A DNA stretch of 52,120 nt from a virus, in IMG/VR virus record IMGVR_UViG_3300021963_000173, positions 1-52,120 of that record. One strand, given 5' to 3'. Both the position numbers and the translations under genes were made by a program. Of the stretch, positions 42,528 to 50,696 are shown one piece after another (the first letter of the stretch is position 1; each line of letters starts with the position of its first letter). Under the pieces are notes generated by a model, which was not told the DNA's origin, did not search any database, and saw nothing but the letters and a program-made list of their open reading frames with translations.

Positions 42528-43279
42528 TGAAATTTATAAAACGTAAAAATATTGACACGTACAAACCAAAAGGTCAACGATTCTCTGTTGAAGTTGATGG
42601 TAGAGCAATAGTCAATACTAATAAATCATTAACCTTACCAATTGGAACTACCAATGATAGGCCTGTGACTGGTGTGCCAGGTATGATGCGTTATAATTCA
42701 GAAGAAAACGATTTTGAAGTATATACTGATTATGATCCTTCTTGGAGTTGGGAAAAAATTAGAACCAATAGACCAAGTAGAATTAAATTAAAAGAAATTG
42801 GTGTTGGCGCCGCCACAGGAGAAATTAATACTATAACAGTTTTAAATGGCGGCAGTGGATACGATCCTTTAGATCCGCCTGACGTTACAATTAGTCCTCC
42901 AGATATTGGAGATGACAATGCAGTAGCAATAGCTGTGGTAAATCCGTCTGGTGTAATCACTGGAATTACAGTTGTGTCTGGTGGTACAGGATACGTAACA
43001 GTACCAACTGCAACTGTTTCAGGAACTGCGACATTAAAAGTAAATTTAGATGGTTCTTTAACTCACGAAATTTTAGACATTGATAATAATAATTTTATTC
43101 CAGTCGATGATTTAGGAAATCCTAGTTCAACTAACATACAAGTTTATGTTGAAAACGTGTACCAACTTCCAGAAATTAATTACACTATAGAAGTCACAGA
43201 CAATAAAGGATATGTTAAATTTGACAATCCAGTGCCTTTAGGAAAACCTATATATATCATATACGGTTTTGATAGATAA
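42527..43279 (+). CDS. Structural protein with GxGY beta repeats (250 aa)
   Basis: Residues of about 25-80 hold the fibre module KSLTLPIGTTNDRPVTGVPG, then MMRYNSEENDFEVY with a W-rich end. Residues 90-170 contain the pair NGGSGYDPLDPPDVTISPP and VSGGTGYVTVPTATVSGTA, the same GxGY/P repeat found twice in the giant wedge protein. The C-terminus (NIQVYVENVYQLPEINYTIE, then DNPVPLGKPIYIIYGF) also resembles repeats near that protein's end. It appears to be a small protein built from modules of the giant one. Translationally coupled to the gene before it. Confidence 0.7.
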   Translation: MKFIKRKNIDTYKPKGQRFSVEVDGRAIVNTNKSLTLPIGTTNDRPVTGVPGMMRYNSEENDFEVYTDYDPSWSWEKIRTNRPSRIKLKEIGVGAATGEINTITVLNGGSGYDPLDPPDVTISPPDIGDDNAVAIAVVNPSGVITGITVVSGGTGYVTVPTATVSGTATLKVNLDGSLTHEILDIDNNNFIPVDDLGNPSSTNIQVYVENVYQLPEINYTIEVTDNKGYVKFDNPVPLGKPIYIIYGFDR

Positions 43280-43289
43280 GGAGTAAAAT

Positions 43290-46103
43290 ATGTCCAACGT
43301 CGGAAGAATTTCTGGACCGTTACTCAAAGCTAACCTTGAAAGAAAAGGCATAGATTTAGCCTTTGAAACAGACCTATTATACTTAGATGTACAAACACGT
43401 CGTGTTGGTATAAGAAAGAACAATCCCACAACTGAGTTACAGGTAACGAACTCTGGTCTTAGAACCGTAGACATAATTTCAGACTTTTCAGTTGGAGTTA
43501 ATGGAGTAACATTTACCACAAACAATATTACTTCGTCAAATAATTCAGATTTTATTATTGAATCACCACAGTTAATAAATGTACCAAAACTTGATACAGA
43601 CGATTTAAGATTTTCTGCGGCAACAATAAGCACTACTAGCACTAACTCTAGTGTTAATATTAATCCATCAGGTACAGGAAGAACAAATTTCAAGTCTACA
43701 ACAAATGTCACTGGCAACGTTTTTATTAATGGAAATGCACTATATTTTACAACAACTGTAACAACTCCATTACCACAAAACGAAGTAGGCAATCTAAGTA
43801 TTAATGTAAGACCTGCAATTGACAATACAGGTTCTGTTGGTAGTCCTGAATATACTTGGGATCAAGCATATTTTGAAAATCTTAGCACTAATAATGTAAT
43901 AATACCTACAGTTCCTCCAGGTATATCAGTATTTTTAACATTACCAGGCAATAGTTATTATGTTAGTATTTTGGGATCAGACACAAATCAAGGTAATATT
44001 CAGCTAAGTCCATTTAGGACCATTGCAAAAGCTCTAAGTGTAGCAACTGCTGGAACGACTATTCATATAACCAGCGGGATATATACTGAAGTTTTTCCTT
44101 TAGTAGTCCCTGCAGGTGTTTCCATAATTGGGACATCAATAAGAGGAGTTACAGTACAGCCTACAGTAGGAACTGTTGATAAAGATGCTTTTCTACTAAG
44201 CGGCGATACGTCAGTAGAAGATTTAACAGTGACTGGGTTTAGGTATAATGCTATAGACAACACTGGACACGCTTTTAGATTTGTAAGCAATTATCTAGTT
44301 ACCAAGAAGAGTCCTTACATTAGAAATGTTAGCGTAATTACCAAAGGATCAAATATAACATTGTCTGATCCATTGAGTTATGATACACACGATGCAGGTA
44401 AAGGTGCATACATTGATGGTAGTGTAGTTAATAACACCAGTATCAGTGCCAGTATGTTATTTTATGGGGTAACTTTTATTACTCCTGGCGTTGATGCTGT
44501 TACCATGACCAATGGAGTAAGAGTAGAAGCAATTGATTGTTTTACATATTACGCTAATAGAGGTTTTTACGCAACACAAGGTTTAGAAGGATTTGCTAAT
44601 CTAAGCACAATTTTTGGTGCAGAGATTCGATGTATCAGTTGTGCCAATGTTTATGGCAAATATGGTTTTGTTGGGAACGGCGCAGACGTTTTAGCATATC
44701 TAATAGGACATAATTTTGCCTATATTGGTACTGAAAATGATGCATCAAATGATAACACATTGAGAGTACAAGCCAATGAAACTGTAGAGTTAAACGGTGC
44801 TAAGGTTAGATATATTTCTACCGATCATGGTGGAGATTTTAGAATTGGTGATAATTTTTTAGTAAACTTTAAGAAAGGAACTACTAGTGTTAGTGGTGAT
44901 TCTTTTGACTTATCTGGATTATCAACTATCACAATTAGTGACGGAACAAATACAACAATCCTAGCTCCTTATAAAGTTGAATCTAATAACTTTAGATTTA
45001 GCGGGTCTACTATTGAAACTATATCAGGTCCTATAAACTTTAAAACTGCAACTGGTATATTTTTACTTGACGACGATGTCAACATTACAAAAAATTTAAA
45101 TGTTTCAGGAATTTTAGACTTCAAAGGCACAATTACTGTTGGAAATGAAAGCACTGATACTGTAACTATTGCAATGGATCTAAACCAAGATATCATACCA
45201 GATGTTGGCGACACGTATAATCTTGGATCTAGCTTAAAAAGATGGACAACTTCTTGGATTAATAGTATTGATCTGCCGAATTTAACAATAGACAACAATA
45301 CGATAACAGCACTTAACTCTAATCTAAATTTAGTAGGAAATGGCACAGGTGGTGTAATCGTTGACGGTTTAACGTTCACTGACAATATATTATCAGCTAA
45401 TACTGGCGTTAACATTAGAATCAAACCCAAATCTAGCTATCATGCTTATATAGATTCAACTAATTCTTTAAGATTACCTTCAGGCTCAAACACAGATAAG
45501 CCTATTATGAACAGTGCAGAAATTAGGTATGATAATGTACTGAATCAATTTGTAGGGCAAAGAAATTTTAGAACTGCTCTAGGGGGAGTATATTCATCTA
45601 ATAGGAATACAAGAGTTGTTGCCCATCCAACCAATAATACAATACCATTTGTAATTAATAATTCAACAGTGGCTAGTATAGCTACGAGCGCAGTAATATC
45701 TAACACCATAAACGTTGATCAAATTACAGGAACAGGAAATACGATTTCTGTTACTGGTTCAAATAGTATAAATTTATCTACATCTGGAACTGGTTATGTA
45801 ATGCTTAATAATATTAAAATTGATGGTGATAATATTATTAATTTAACTAACAATCCTATTAGGATGCCTGGAACACAATATAGCTGGGTTAAATTAGGAG
45901 GCACGTCTGCGGTATTGACACCAACTAATAACTTGGCATCACCCACAGCAAATGAAATTGGAACAATTCGATTTAATCCTGATACACAAGCCATGGAAGT
46001 TTGGGACGGTGATTCTTTTGATAACTTTGGCGGAGTAGGAGGCAACGCTACCGAAGACGATGTTGAACAATTAACCAATGTTTGGACCCTTATCTTGGGT
46101 TAA
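43290..46103 (+). CDS. Beta-helix tail fibre protein, paralogue 1 (937 aa)
   Basis: Starts GRISGPLLKANLERKGIDLA, an N-terminus shared with the next gene. Residues of about 223-480 form a right-handed beta-helix like pectate-lyase/DUF1565 proteins: YYVSILGSDTNQG, SGIYTEVFPLVVPAGVSIIG, DTSVEDLTVTGFRYN and KSPYIRNVSVITKGS. Then come NVYGKYGFVGNGADVLAYLI and GHNFAYIGTENDASND, and a long C-terminal shaft of short beta repeats (GDTYNLGSSLKRWTTSWINS). It ends with the RFNPDTQAMEVWDG module. Probably a fibre binding surface sugar; I see no catalytic acid cluster that would prove depolymerase activity. AAGGAG lies 7 bases before the ATG. Confidence 0.78.
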   Translation: MSNVGRISGPLLKANLERKGIDLAFETDLLYLDVQTRRVGIRKNNPTTELQVTNSGLRTVDIISDFSVGVNGVTFTTNNITSSNNSDFIIESPQLINVPKLDTDDLRFSAATISTTSTNSSVNINPSGTGRTNFKSTTNVTGNVFINGNALYFTTTVTTPLPQNEVGNLSINVRPAIDNTGSVGSPEYTWDQAYFENLSTNNVIIPTVPPGISVFLTLPGNSYYVSILGSDTNQGNIQLSPFRTIAKALSVATAGTTIHITSGIYTEVFPLVVPAGVSIIGTSIRGVTVQPTVGTVDKDAFLLSGDTSVEDLTVTGFRYNAIDNTGHAFRFVSNYLVTKKSPYIRNVSVITKGSNITLSDPLSYDTHDAGKGAYIDGSVVNNTSISASMLFYGVTFITPGVDAVTMTNGVRVEAIDCFTYYANRGFYATQGLEGFANLSTIFGAEIRCISCANVYGKYGFVGNGADVLAYLIGHNFAYIGTENDASNDNTLRVQANETVELNGAKVRYISTDHGGDFRIGDNFLVNFKKGTTSVSGDSFDLSGLSTITISDGTNTTILAPYKVESNNFRFSGSTIETISGPINFKTATGIFLLDDDVNITKNLNVSGILDFKGTITVGNESTDTVTIAMDLNQDIIPDVGDTYNLGSSLKRWTTSWINSIDLPNLTIDNNTITALNSNLNLVGNGTGGVIVDGLTFTDNILSANTGVNIRIKPKSSYHAYIDSTNSLRLPSGSNTDKPIMNSAEIRYDNVLNQFVGQRNFRTALGGVYSSNRNTRVVAHPTNNTIPFVINNSTVASIATSAVISNTINVDQITGTGNTISVTGSNSINLSTSGTGYVMLNNIKIDGDNIINLTNNPIRMPGTQYSWVKLGGTSAVLTPTNNLASPTANEIGTIRFNPDTQAMEVWDGDSFDNFGGVGGNATEDDVEQLTNVWTLILG

Positions 46104-46222
46104 TTTCAAAAACCGATAAATATCTATAATTGTAAAGCCGACCAAGTTTTACATGACATACTGTGGTAAACCCGCAATGTAAGGTGGTTAACCGTGAAAC
46201 ACGGGGTTAAAGGAGTGATTGT
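46104..46222 (+). promoter_or_regulatory. Late promoter plus 100-base structured leader
   Basis: ATAAATAT at 46116-46123 is followed by a leader of about 94 bases, the longest late leader in the window. It can form TGTAAA/TTTACA (46131-46136 with 46148-46153) or the competing TTACAT/ATGTAA (46149-46154 with 46177-46182), then CCGTG-AAA-CACGG (46192-46204) shortly before AAAGGAG. Confidence 0.5.
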
Positions 46223-49200
46223 ATGGCCGTTGGTCAAATTTCCGGTCCATTGCTCAAATCGAATCTGCTTCGTAATGGAGTTGATTTAGCGTTTGACACG
46301 GATCTATTGTATTTAGATGTTAACGATCGCAAAATTGGGATCAAAACCAACACGCCCACTCACGAATTAACCGTAAACGGAACAACAAAAACTACAAATT
46401 TAATAGTTGACAATCAACTAAAGGTCGGCGATAACACCACATATCTAACAGTTACAAACAATTCCATCACTTCTACTAATGGAATTATTAATATTCTTCC
46501 TTCTGGAGCTAATGCTGTAGTTTACAATGGAAAACTACGTGCAGGGGATTTAACTGTTGAAGACAATATTATTGGAGCATACACTCCAAACACCGATATT
46601 GATATTGATCCTTCTGGTACAGGTGATGTAAACATAAATTCTAATTTAGAGATTTATGGTGATTTACATATTCAAGGAATTATCACTGCTACTGGAACTA
46701 TTAACTCAGAAAACGTTACATTGGCAGGCGGGATAGATGGAAATCTACTACCATCTCAAACTGACACATATGACATTGGTCAAAGCGATAAGCGTTGGCA
46801 AACTGCTTATATTAATACAGTTAATGCAGACAATATTGTTACAAACTCCCTAACTGTGGGCGGAATTGATCTAGCATTTCGACCAGGAAATACAATATAT
46901 GTTTCAACTTTTGGCGATAACGCTAATTCAGGCACCCATCAAAATGATCCTTACGGATCTGTAAAATATGCACTAACACAAGCAACTTCTGGAACTACTA
47001 TCATAGTTTATCCAGGAGTCTACACTGAAATTTTCCCAATGACAGTTCCTGCCGGAGTAACAATTAGAGGATCAGGAATTAGAAGTGTGATCATCAAACC
47101 AACATTAGGTTCAAATGATAAAGATGCATTTTTATTAAATGGCGAAGTAACCATTGAAGATTTAACAGTTGCTGATTTTTTCTATAATAGTACAAATAAT
47201 ACAGGACACGCTTTTAGATATGCTTCTGGGATGACTGTAACTTCTAAGAGTCCTTATATTAGAAATGTAAGTGTAATAACAAAAGGAAGTGTAACAAGCC
47301 CAACAGATCCGTTAGGATTTGATCAAGGTGATGCTGGTCGCGGAGCATTATTAGATGGAAGCGCAGTAAGTCCATCAAGTAAAGAAGCTGCCTGCCTATT
47401 CCACGGAGCAACATTTATTACTCCTGGAGCAAATGCCATAACCATGACCAACGGTGTTAGAGTTGAATGGTTAAACAGCTTTACATACTATGCAAATTAT
47501 GGCTTAAGAGGTTTAACTGGAACAACTGGATTTGCCAATGTTGGCAAAACAGCTATTAGAGTTTCTACTACTACAGGAACATTTAGTGCTGGACAAACAC
47601 TTACTTCCTATGCAAGCGACGGAACAACTATCTTAGCACAAGGTGTTATCAGCAGTGTAAGTGGGAATAAAATTTTCTTAACTGGCAAGGTTGACGGACT
47701 GCTTTCTAAAGCTGACGCAAACGGAAAAACAGTAACAGTTTTAGGCAATGCACAATTAACACAAACAAATAAGAAGTTTGGAACCGCTAGTTTATTATTA
47801 GACGGAACTGGAGATAATATTAGCGTACCGTCTACTCCAGATTTTAATTTTGGAACTGGTGATTTCACAATAGAATGTTTTGTTAATCGAAGCGTTTCTG
47901 GAGCCCAGCATAATATCTTTGATTTTAGAACGACCAATACACAAAACGCACCTGTAGTTTATATTCAAAGCAATAATTTGCTTTCATATTATGTGAATGG
48001 TGCAATTAGAATTACAGGAACTGCTGTCACTACTGGTTCCTTCAAACACATAGCACTTTGTAGAAGTGGAACATCTACTCGTTTATTCTTAGACGGAGTT
48101 CAAATTGGTTCTACTTGGACTGATACTACAAATTATATACAAAGTCCGTTGACTATTGGTTCAAGATTTGATGGTCTTTCAGGTGGGTTTAATGGATTTA
48201 TTGACGAAGTAAGAGTTAGTAAAGGAATAGCAAAATATACTGGAAGTACATATACTGTTCCAACTTCAGAATTTGTTAAAACAGCTGATACAGTATTATT
48301 GTTACATTTCAATGGAACTGAAGGTTCTACAGCTATAGAAGATGATTCTTTTGTAATACAAGATATTAGAACAGCAACAGGAACTGCAAAATATCTTGAA
48401 CTAGTTGATTATTCAGACTTTGGCGCAGAAGTTAGATCAATGTCCAGCGCAAACGTTTATGGAAATTATGGAGTTTCAGGTGACGGCAAAGGCGTCATCA
48501 TGTATTTGATAGGTCATAATTTTGCTTATATTGGAACTGGTAAAGACAGCTCCAATGATGCTGGTTTAGTAATTCAAGCAAATGAAGTAGTTGATACAAA
48601 TGGCGCATATATCTATTATAACTCTGTTGATCACAAAGGTGATTTTAGAGTTGGCGATTTATTCTATGTTAATCAAGTAACAGGACAAGTACAATTCACC
48701 GCATCTAATATCAATATTGTAAGTAGTACTGGTTTAACATTAAGCGATGGAACCAATGTTACAACTGTTGAACCAACACAAATAACAACTGGCGATATAA
48801 AGATCAGTGGGTCAACAATTGAAACATTGACCACTAATTTAAACATTGTTTCAGCTGGTGATCAAATCAACTTACAAAACAATGTTTCTATTACCGGTGA
48901 CTTAGAAGTTGGCGGAAATGTTACTATTGGCGGCAACATTATTATTGGCGATCAACCAACAGACACTATTAGTTTTGTTGCAGGAATAACTAGCGATTTA
49001 ATTCCAAGCGGAGTATACAATTTAGGATCAACATCAAAACGTTGGAATAATTTATATACTAATACATTAAATGTTGACACTTTACAAATTACTGGATCAA
49101 CTGTACAATCATCAAATGTCAATAGTCCATTGACTCTAGCTGCCACTGGTATAGGGGTTGTCAAATTTGAAAATTTTGAAATTCAGGACAATGAACTAAG

Positions 49201-49933
49201 AACAACATCTAATGAAAATTTTGTGATTAAGCCAAACGGCTCTGGGATTGTTTATATTGATTCAACACAGAGTTTAAGACTTCCTTCTGGAACTATTGAT
49301 CAAAGAGGATCACAAGTTGGCGGTATTAGATATAACAGTGAAACAACTCACTTTGAAGGTTACAACGGCAGCAATTGGCTTATATTAGATGGTGTATATG
49401 ACACAGATTTAAACACCTATATTACAGCTGAATTAACACCAGGCGCAAACGATAACGTTATTAGATTTTACTCTAATGGAAATTTGATAGCAGATATTAA
49501 TGCTACAAGGTTACGTGCTGATAGATTTGAGATTGGTCAGTTAGCAATAGATAATAATACAATTTCTACATTAACCACCAATACCAATATTAATATTCAA
49601 GCTACTGGTACAGGATTCGTTAATATTGAAAATTTTGCATTTAAAGATAATGTAATTACAGCAACAACAAATAATGCAGTTTTAACTTTCCAACAAACTG
49701 GTACAGGATATTACAAGTTTGAAGGAACTGGCGGAATAGTTATTCCTTATGGATTAACCCCTGAAAGACCAATTGCTCCTGAAATTGGAATGCTTAGATA
49801 TAATACTTCTGATAAACGAGTGGAAGTTTATAACGGAAGTCAGTGGATTAACTCCGCAGGTGAACAGACTGCAAATATTACAGTTGGTGAAGCTGAAGAA
49901 TTATCAATTCAATTAGTTTTAACATTAGGATAA
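46223..49933 (+). CDS. Beta-helix tail fibre with inserted LamG-type lectin, paralogue 2 (1236 aa)
   Basis: Aligns with the previous gene from the start (GQISGPLLKSNLLRNGVDLA) through the beta-helix (about 224-435: YPGVYTEIFPMTVPAGVTIR, KSPYIRNVSVITKGS) and again from FGAEVRSMSSANVYGNYG (733) to the shaft. Between about 441 and 732 is an extra segment absent from the paralogue. Residues 508-710 of it read as a concanavalin/LamG lectin: KFGTASLLLDGTGDNISVPS, FNFGTGDFTIECFVNRS, LFLDGVQIGSTW and GFIDEVRVSKGIAKYTG. The C-terminus carries two RYN...W modules and ends ELSIQLVLTLG, close to the paralogue's QLTNVWTLILG. I infer duplication followed by acquisition of a sugar-binding domain. Confidence 0.8.
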   Translation: MAVGQISGPLLKSNLLRNGVDLAFDTDLLYLDVNDRKIGIKTNTPTHELTVNGTTKTTNLIVDNQLKVGDNTTYLTVTNNSITSTNGIINILPSGANAVVYNGKLRAGDLTVEDNIIGAYTPNTDIDIDPSGTGDVNINSNLEIYGDLHIQGIITATGTINSENVTLAGGIDGNLLPSQTDTYDIGQSDKRWQTAYINTVNADNIVTNSLTVGGIDLAFRPGNTIYVSTFGDNANSGTHQNDPYGSVKYALTQATSGTTIIVYPGVYTEIFPMTVPAGVTIRGSGIRSVIIKPTLGSNDKDAFLLNGEVTIEDLTVADFFYNSTNNTGHAFRYASGMTVTSKSPYIRNVSVITKGSVTSPTDPLGFDQGDAGRGALLDGSAVSPSSKEAACLFHGATFITPGANAITMTNGVRVEWLNSFTYYANYGLRGLTGTTGFANVGKTAIRVSTTTGTFSAGQTLTSYASDGTTILAQGVISSVSGNKIFLTGKVDGLLSKADANGKTVTVLGNAQLTQTNKKFGTASLLLDGTGDNISVPSTPDFNFGTGDFTIECFVNRSVSGAQHNIFDFRTTNTQNAPVVYIQSNNLLSYYVNGAIRITGTAVTTGSFKHIALCRSGTSTRLFLDGVQIGSTWTDTTNYIQSPLTIGSRFDGLSGGFNGFIDEVRVSKGIAKYTGSTYTVPTSEFVKTADTVLLLHFNGTEGSTAIEDDSFVIQDIRTATGTAKYLELVDYSDFGAEVRSMSSANVYGNYGVSGDGKGVIMYLIGHNFAYIGTGKDSSNDAGLVIQANEVVDTNGAYIYYNSVDHKGDFRVGDLFYVNQVTGQVQFTASNINIVSSTGLTLSDGTNVTTVEPTQITTGDIKISGSTIETLTTNLNIVSAGDQINLQNNVSITGDLEVGGNVTIGGNIIIGDQPTDTISFVAGITSDLIPSGVYNLGSTSKRWNNLYTNTLNVDTLQITGSTVQSSNVNSPLTLAATGIGVVKFENFEIQDNELRTTSNENFVIKPNGSGIVYIDSTQSLRLPSGTIDQRGSQVGGIRYNSETTHFEGYNGSNWLILDGVYDTDLNTYITAELTPGANDNVIRFYSNGNLIADINATRLRADRFEIGQLAIDNNTISTLTTNTNINIQATGTGFVNIENFAFKDNVITATTNNAVLTFQQTGTGYYKFEGTGGIVIPYGLTPERPIAPEIGMLRYNTSDKRVEVYNGSQWINSAGEQTANITVGEAEELSIQLVLTLG

Positions 49934-49936
49934 AAA

Positions 49937-50275
49937 ATGGCAACGGCATTTAAAAATAAAATAACCCCAAATGTGTTGACAAGCCCAACATCAATCATAG
50001 CAATGTCGCCTACAGCAAGGGCAACTGTGATTGGTATGAGTTTGGCCAATAAAACATCGGACCCAGTGACAGTCAGTATTACAGTCACTGACTCAAGTGT
50101 AGTTCCATCAGTTTTAGGATATTACATGAAAGATATAATTATACCTGCTAATCAAACATTGAGAGCAGTTAATGGTGGAGAAAGATTGTTGGTCGCTCCA
50201 GATAACATAGTACATGTGATAGCAAATGTAGCAAACGCAATCGATTCAATTGTGAGTTACGTAGAAATATCGTAA
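49937..50275 (+). CDS. Small beta-sandwich structural protein (112 aa)
   Basis: Beta-rich throughout: ARATVIGMSLANKTSDPVTV, YYMKDIIIPANQTLRAVNGG, ERLLVAPDNIVHVIANVANA and IDSIVSYVEIS. The strand order and spacing match the 104-residue protein at 42213, suggesting the same fold. It starts 3 bases after the fibre stop. As the first copy sits before fibre paralogue 1 and this one after paralogue 2, these may be attachment or neck/collar subunits; that role is inferred. Confidence 0.66.
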   Translation: MATAFKNKITPNVLTSPTSIIAMSPTARATVIGMSLANKTSDPVTVSITVTDSSVVPSVLGYYMKDIIIPANQTLRAVNGGERLLVAPDNIVHVIANVANAIDSIVSYVEIS

Positions 50276-50287
50276 TAAGGAGAAATT

Positions 50288-50653
50288 ATGAGTACATATT
50301 ATGTAGGAGATCAGGATACATCAGCACTGCTTGGTGCAAATAATCCAAGATATTATTACGCTCTACGTAGAAACGAAGAAGGTGATTTGTATTTCACTAG
50401 AGTAGACCAATTATTAGGTGTTGATGAAGTAATTGTTGTCAACAATATAGGATTGGCAGAAGACGATTTTACAGAGTTTGAGGTAGGAGTAGACTATTTT
50501 GACGGTCGAAATGACGATCATATTAGACCAGATACTAATCTAAATCCAGACCAATATAGATGGGATAGTAGGAGCATTTATTATTATTTGAACGCAGAAG
50601 GCGAGTTGGTTGCACGAGTCAACAAGGCTTACACTTACCCTTCAGATGTGTAA
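50288..50653 (+). CDS. Conserved marine-phage structural protein of unknown role (121 aa)
   Basis: Recognisable opening STYYVGDQDTSALLGANNPR, then YYYALRRNEEGDLYFTRVDQ, a pattern I know from small uncharacterised proteins next to fibre genes in marine T4-like phages. Acidic overall, with an aromatic C-terminal segment (RWDSRSIYYYLNAEGELVAR). AAGGAG lies before the ATG. Its stop overlaps the late octamer of the next gene. Confidence 0.7.
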   Translation: MSTYYVGDQDTSALLGANNPRYYYALRRNEEGDLYFTRVDQLLGVDEVIVVNNIGLAEDDFTEFEVGVDYFDGRNDDHIRPDTNLNPDQYRWDSRSIYYYLNAEGELVARVNKAYTYPSDV

Positions 50654-50660
50654 TAAATAT
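50653..50660 (+). promoter_or_regulatory. Late promoter octamer ATAAATAT before the repeat fibre
   Basis: In GTGTAATAAATATAAAAATT, 36 bases before the 50697 ATG; AAAGGA at about 50683-50688 is the ribosome site. Confidence 0.65.
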
Positions 50661-50696
50661 AAAAATTAATAGGATTTACCTTAAAGGAAAAAGAAA

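Noticed and set aside
43238-43825. Minus-strand 195-codon frame opposite fibre paralogue 1
   Set aside because: Lies inside a clearly real fibre gene, with no recognisable motif or start signal; typical shadow frame.
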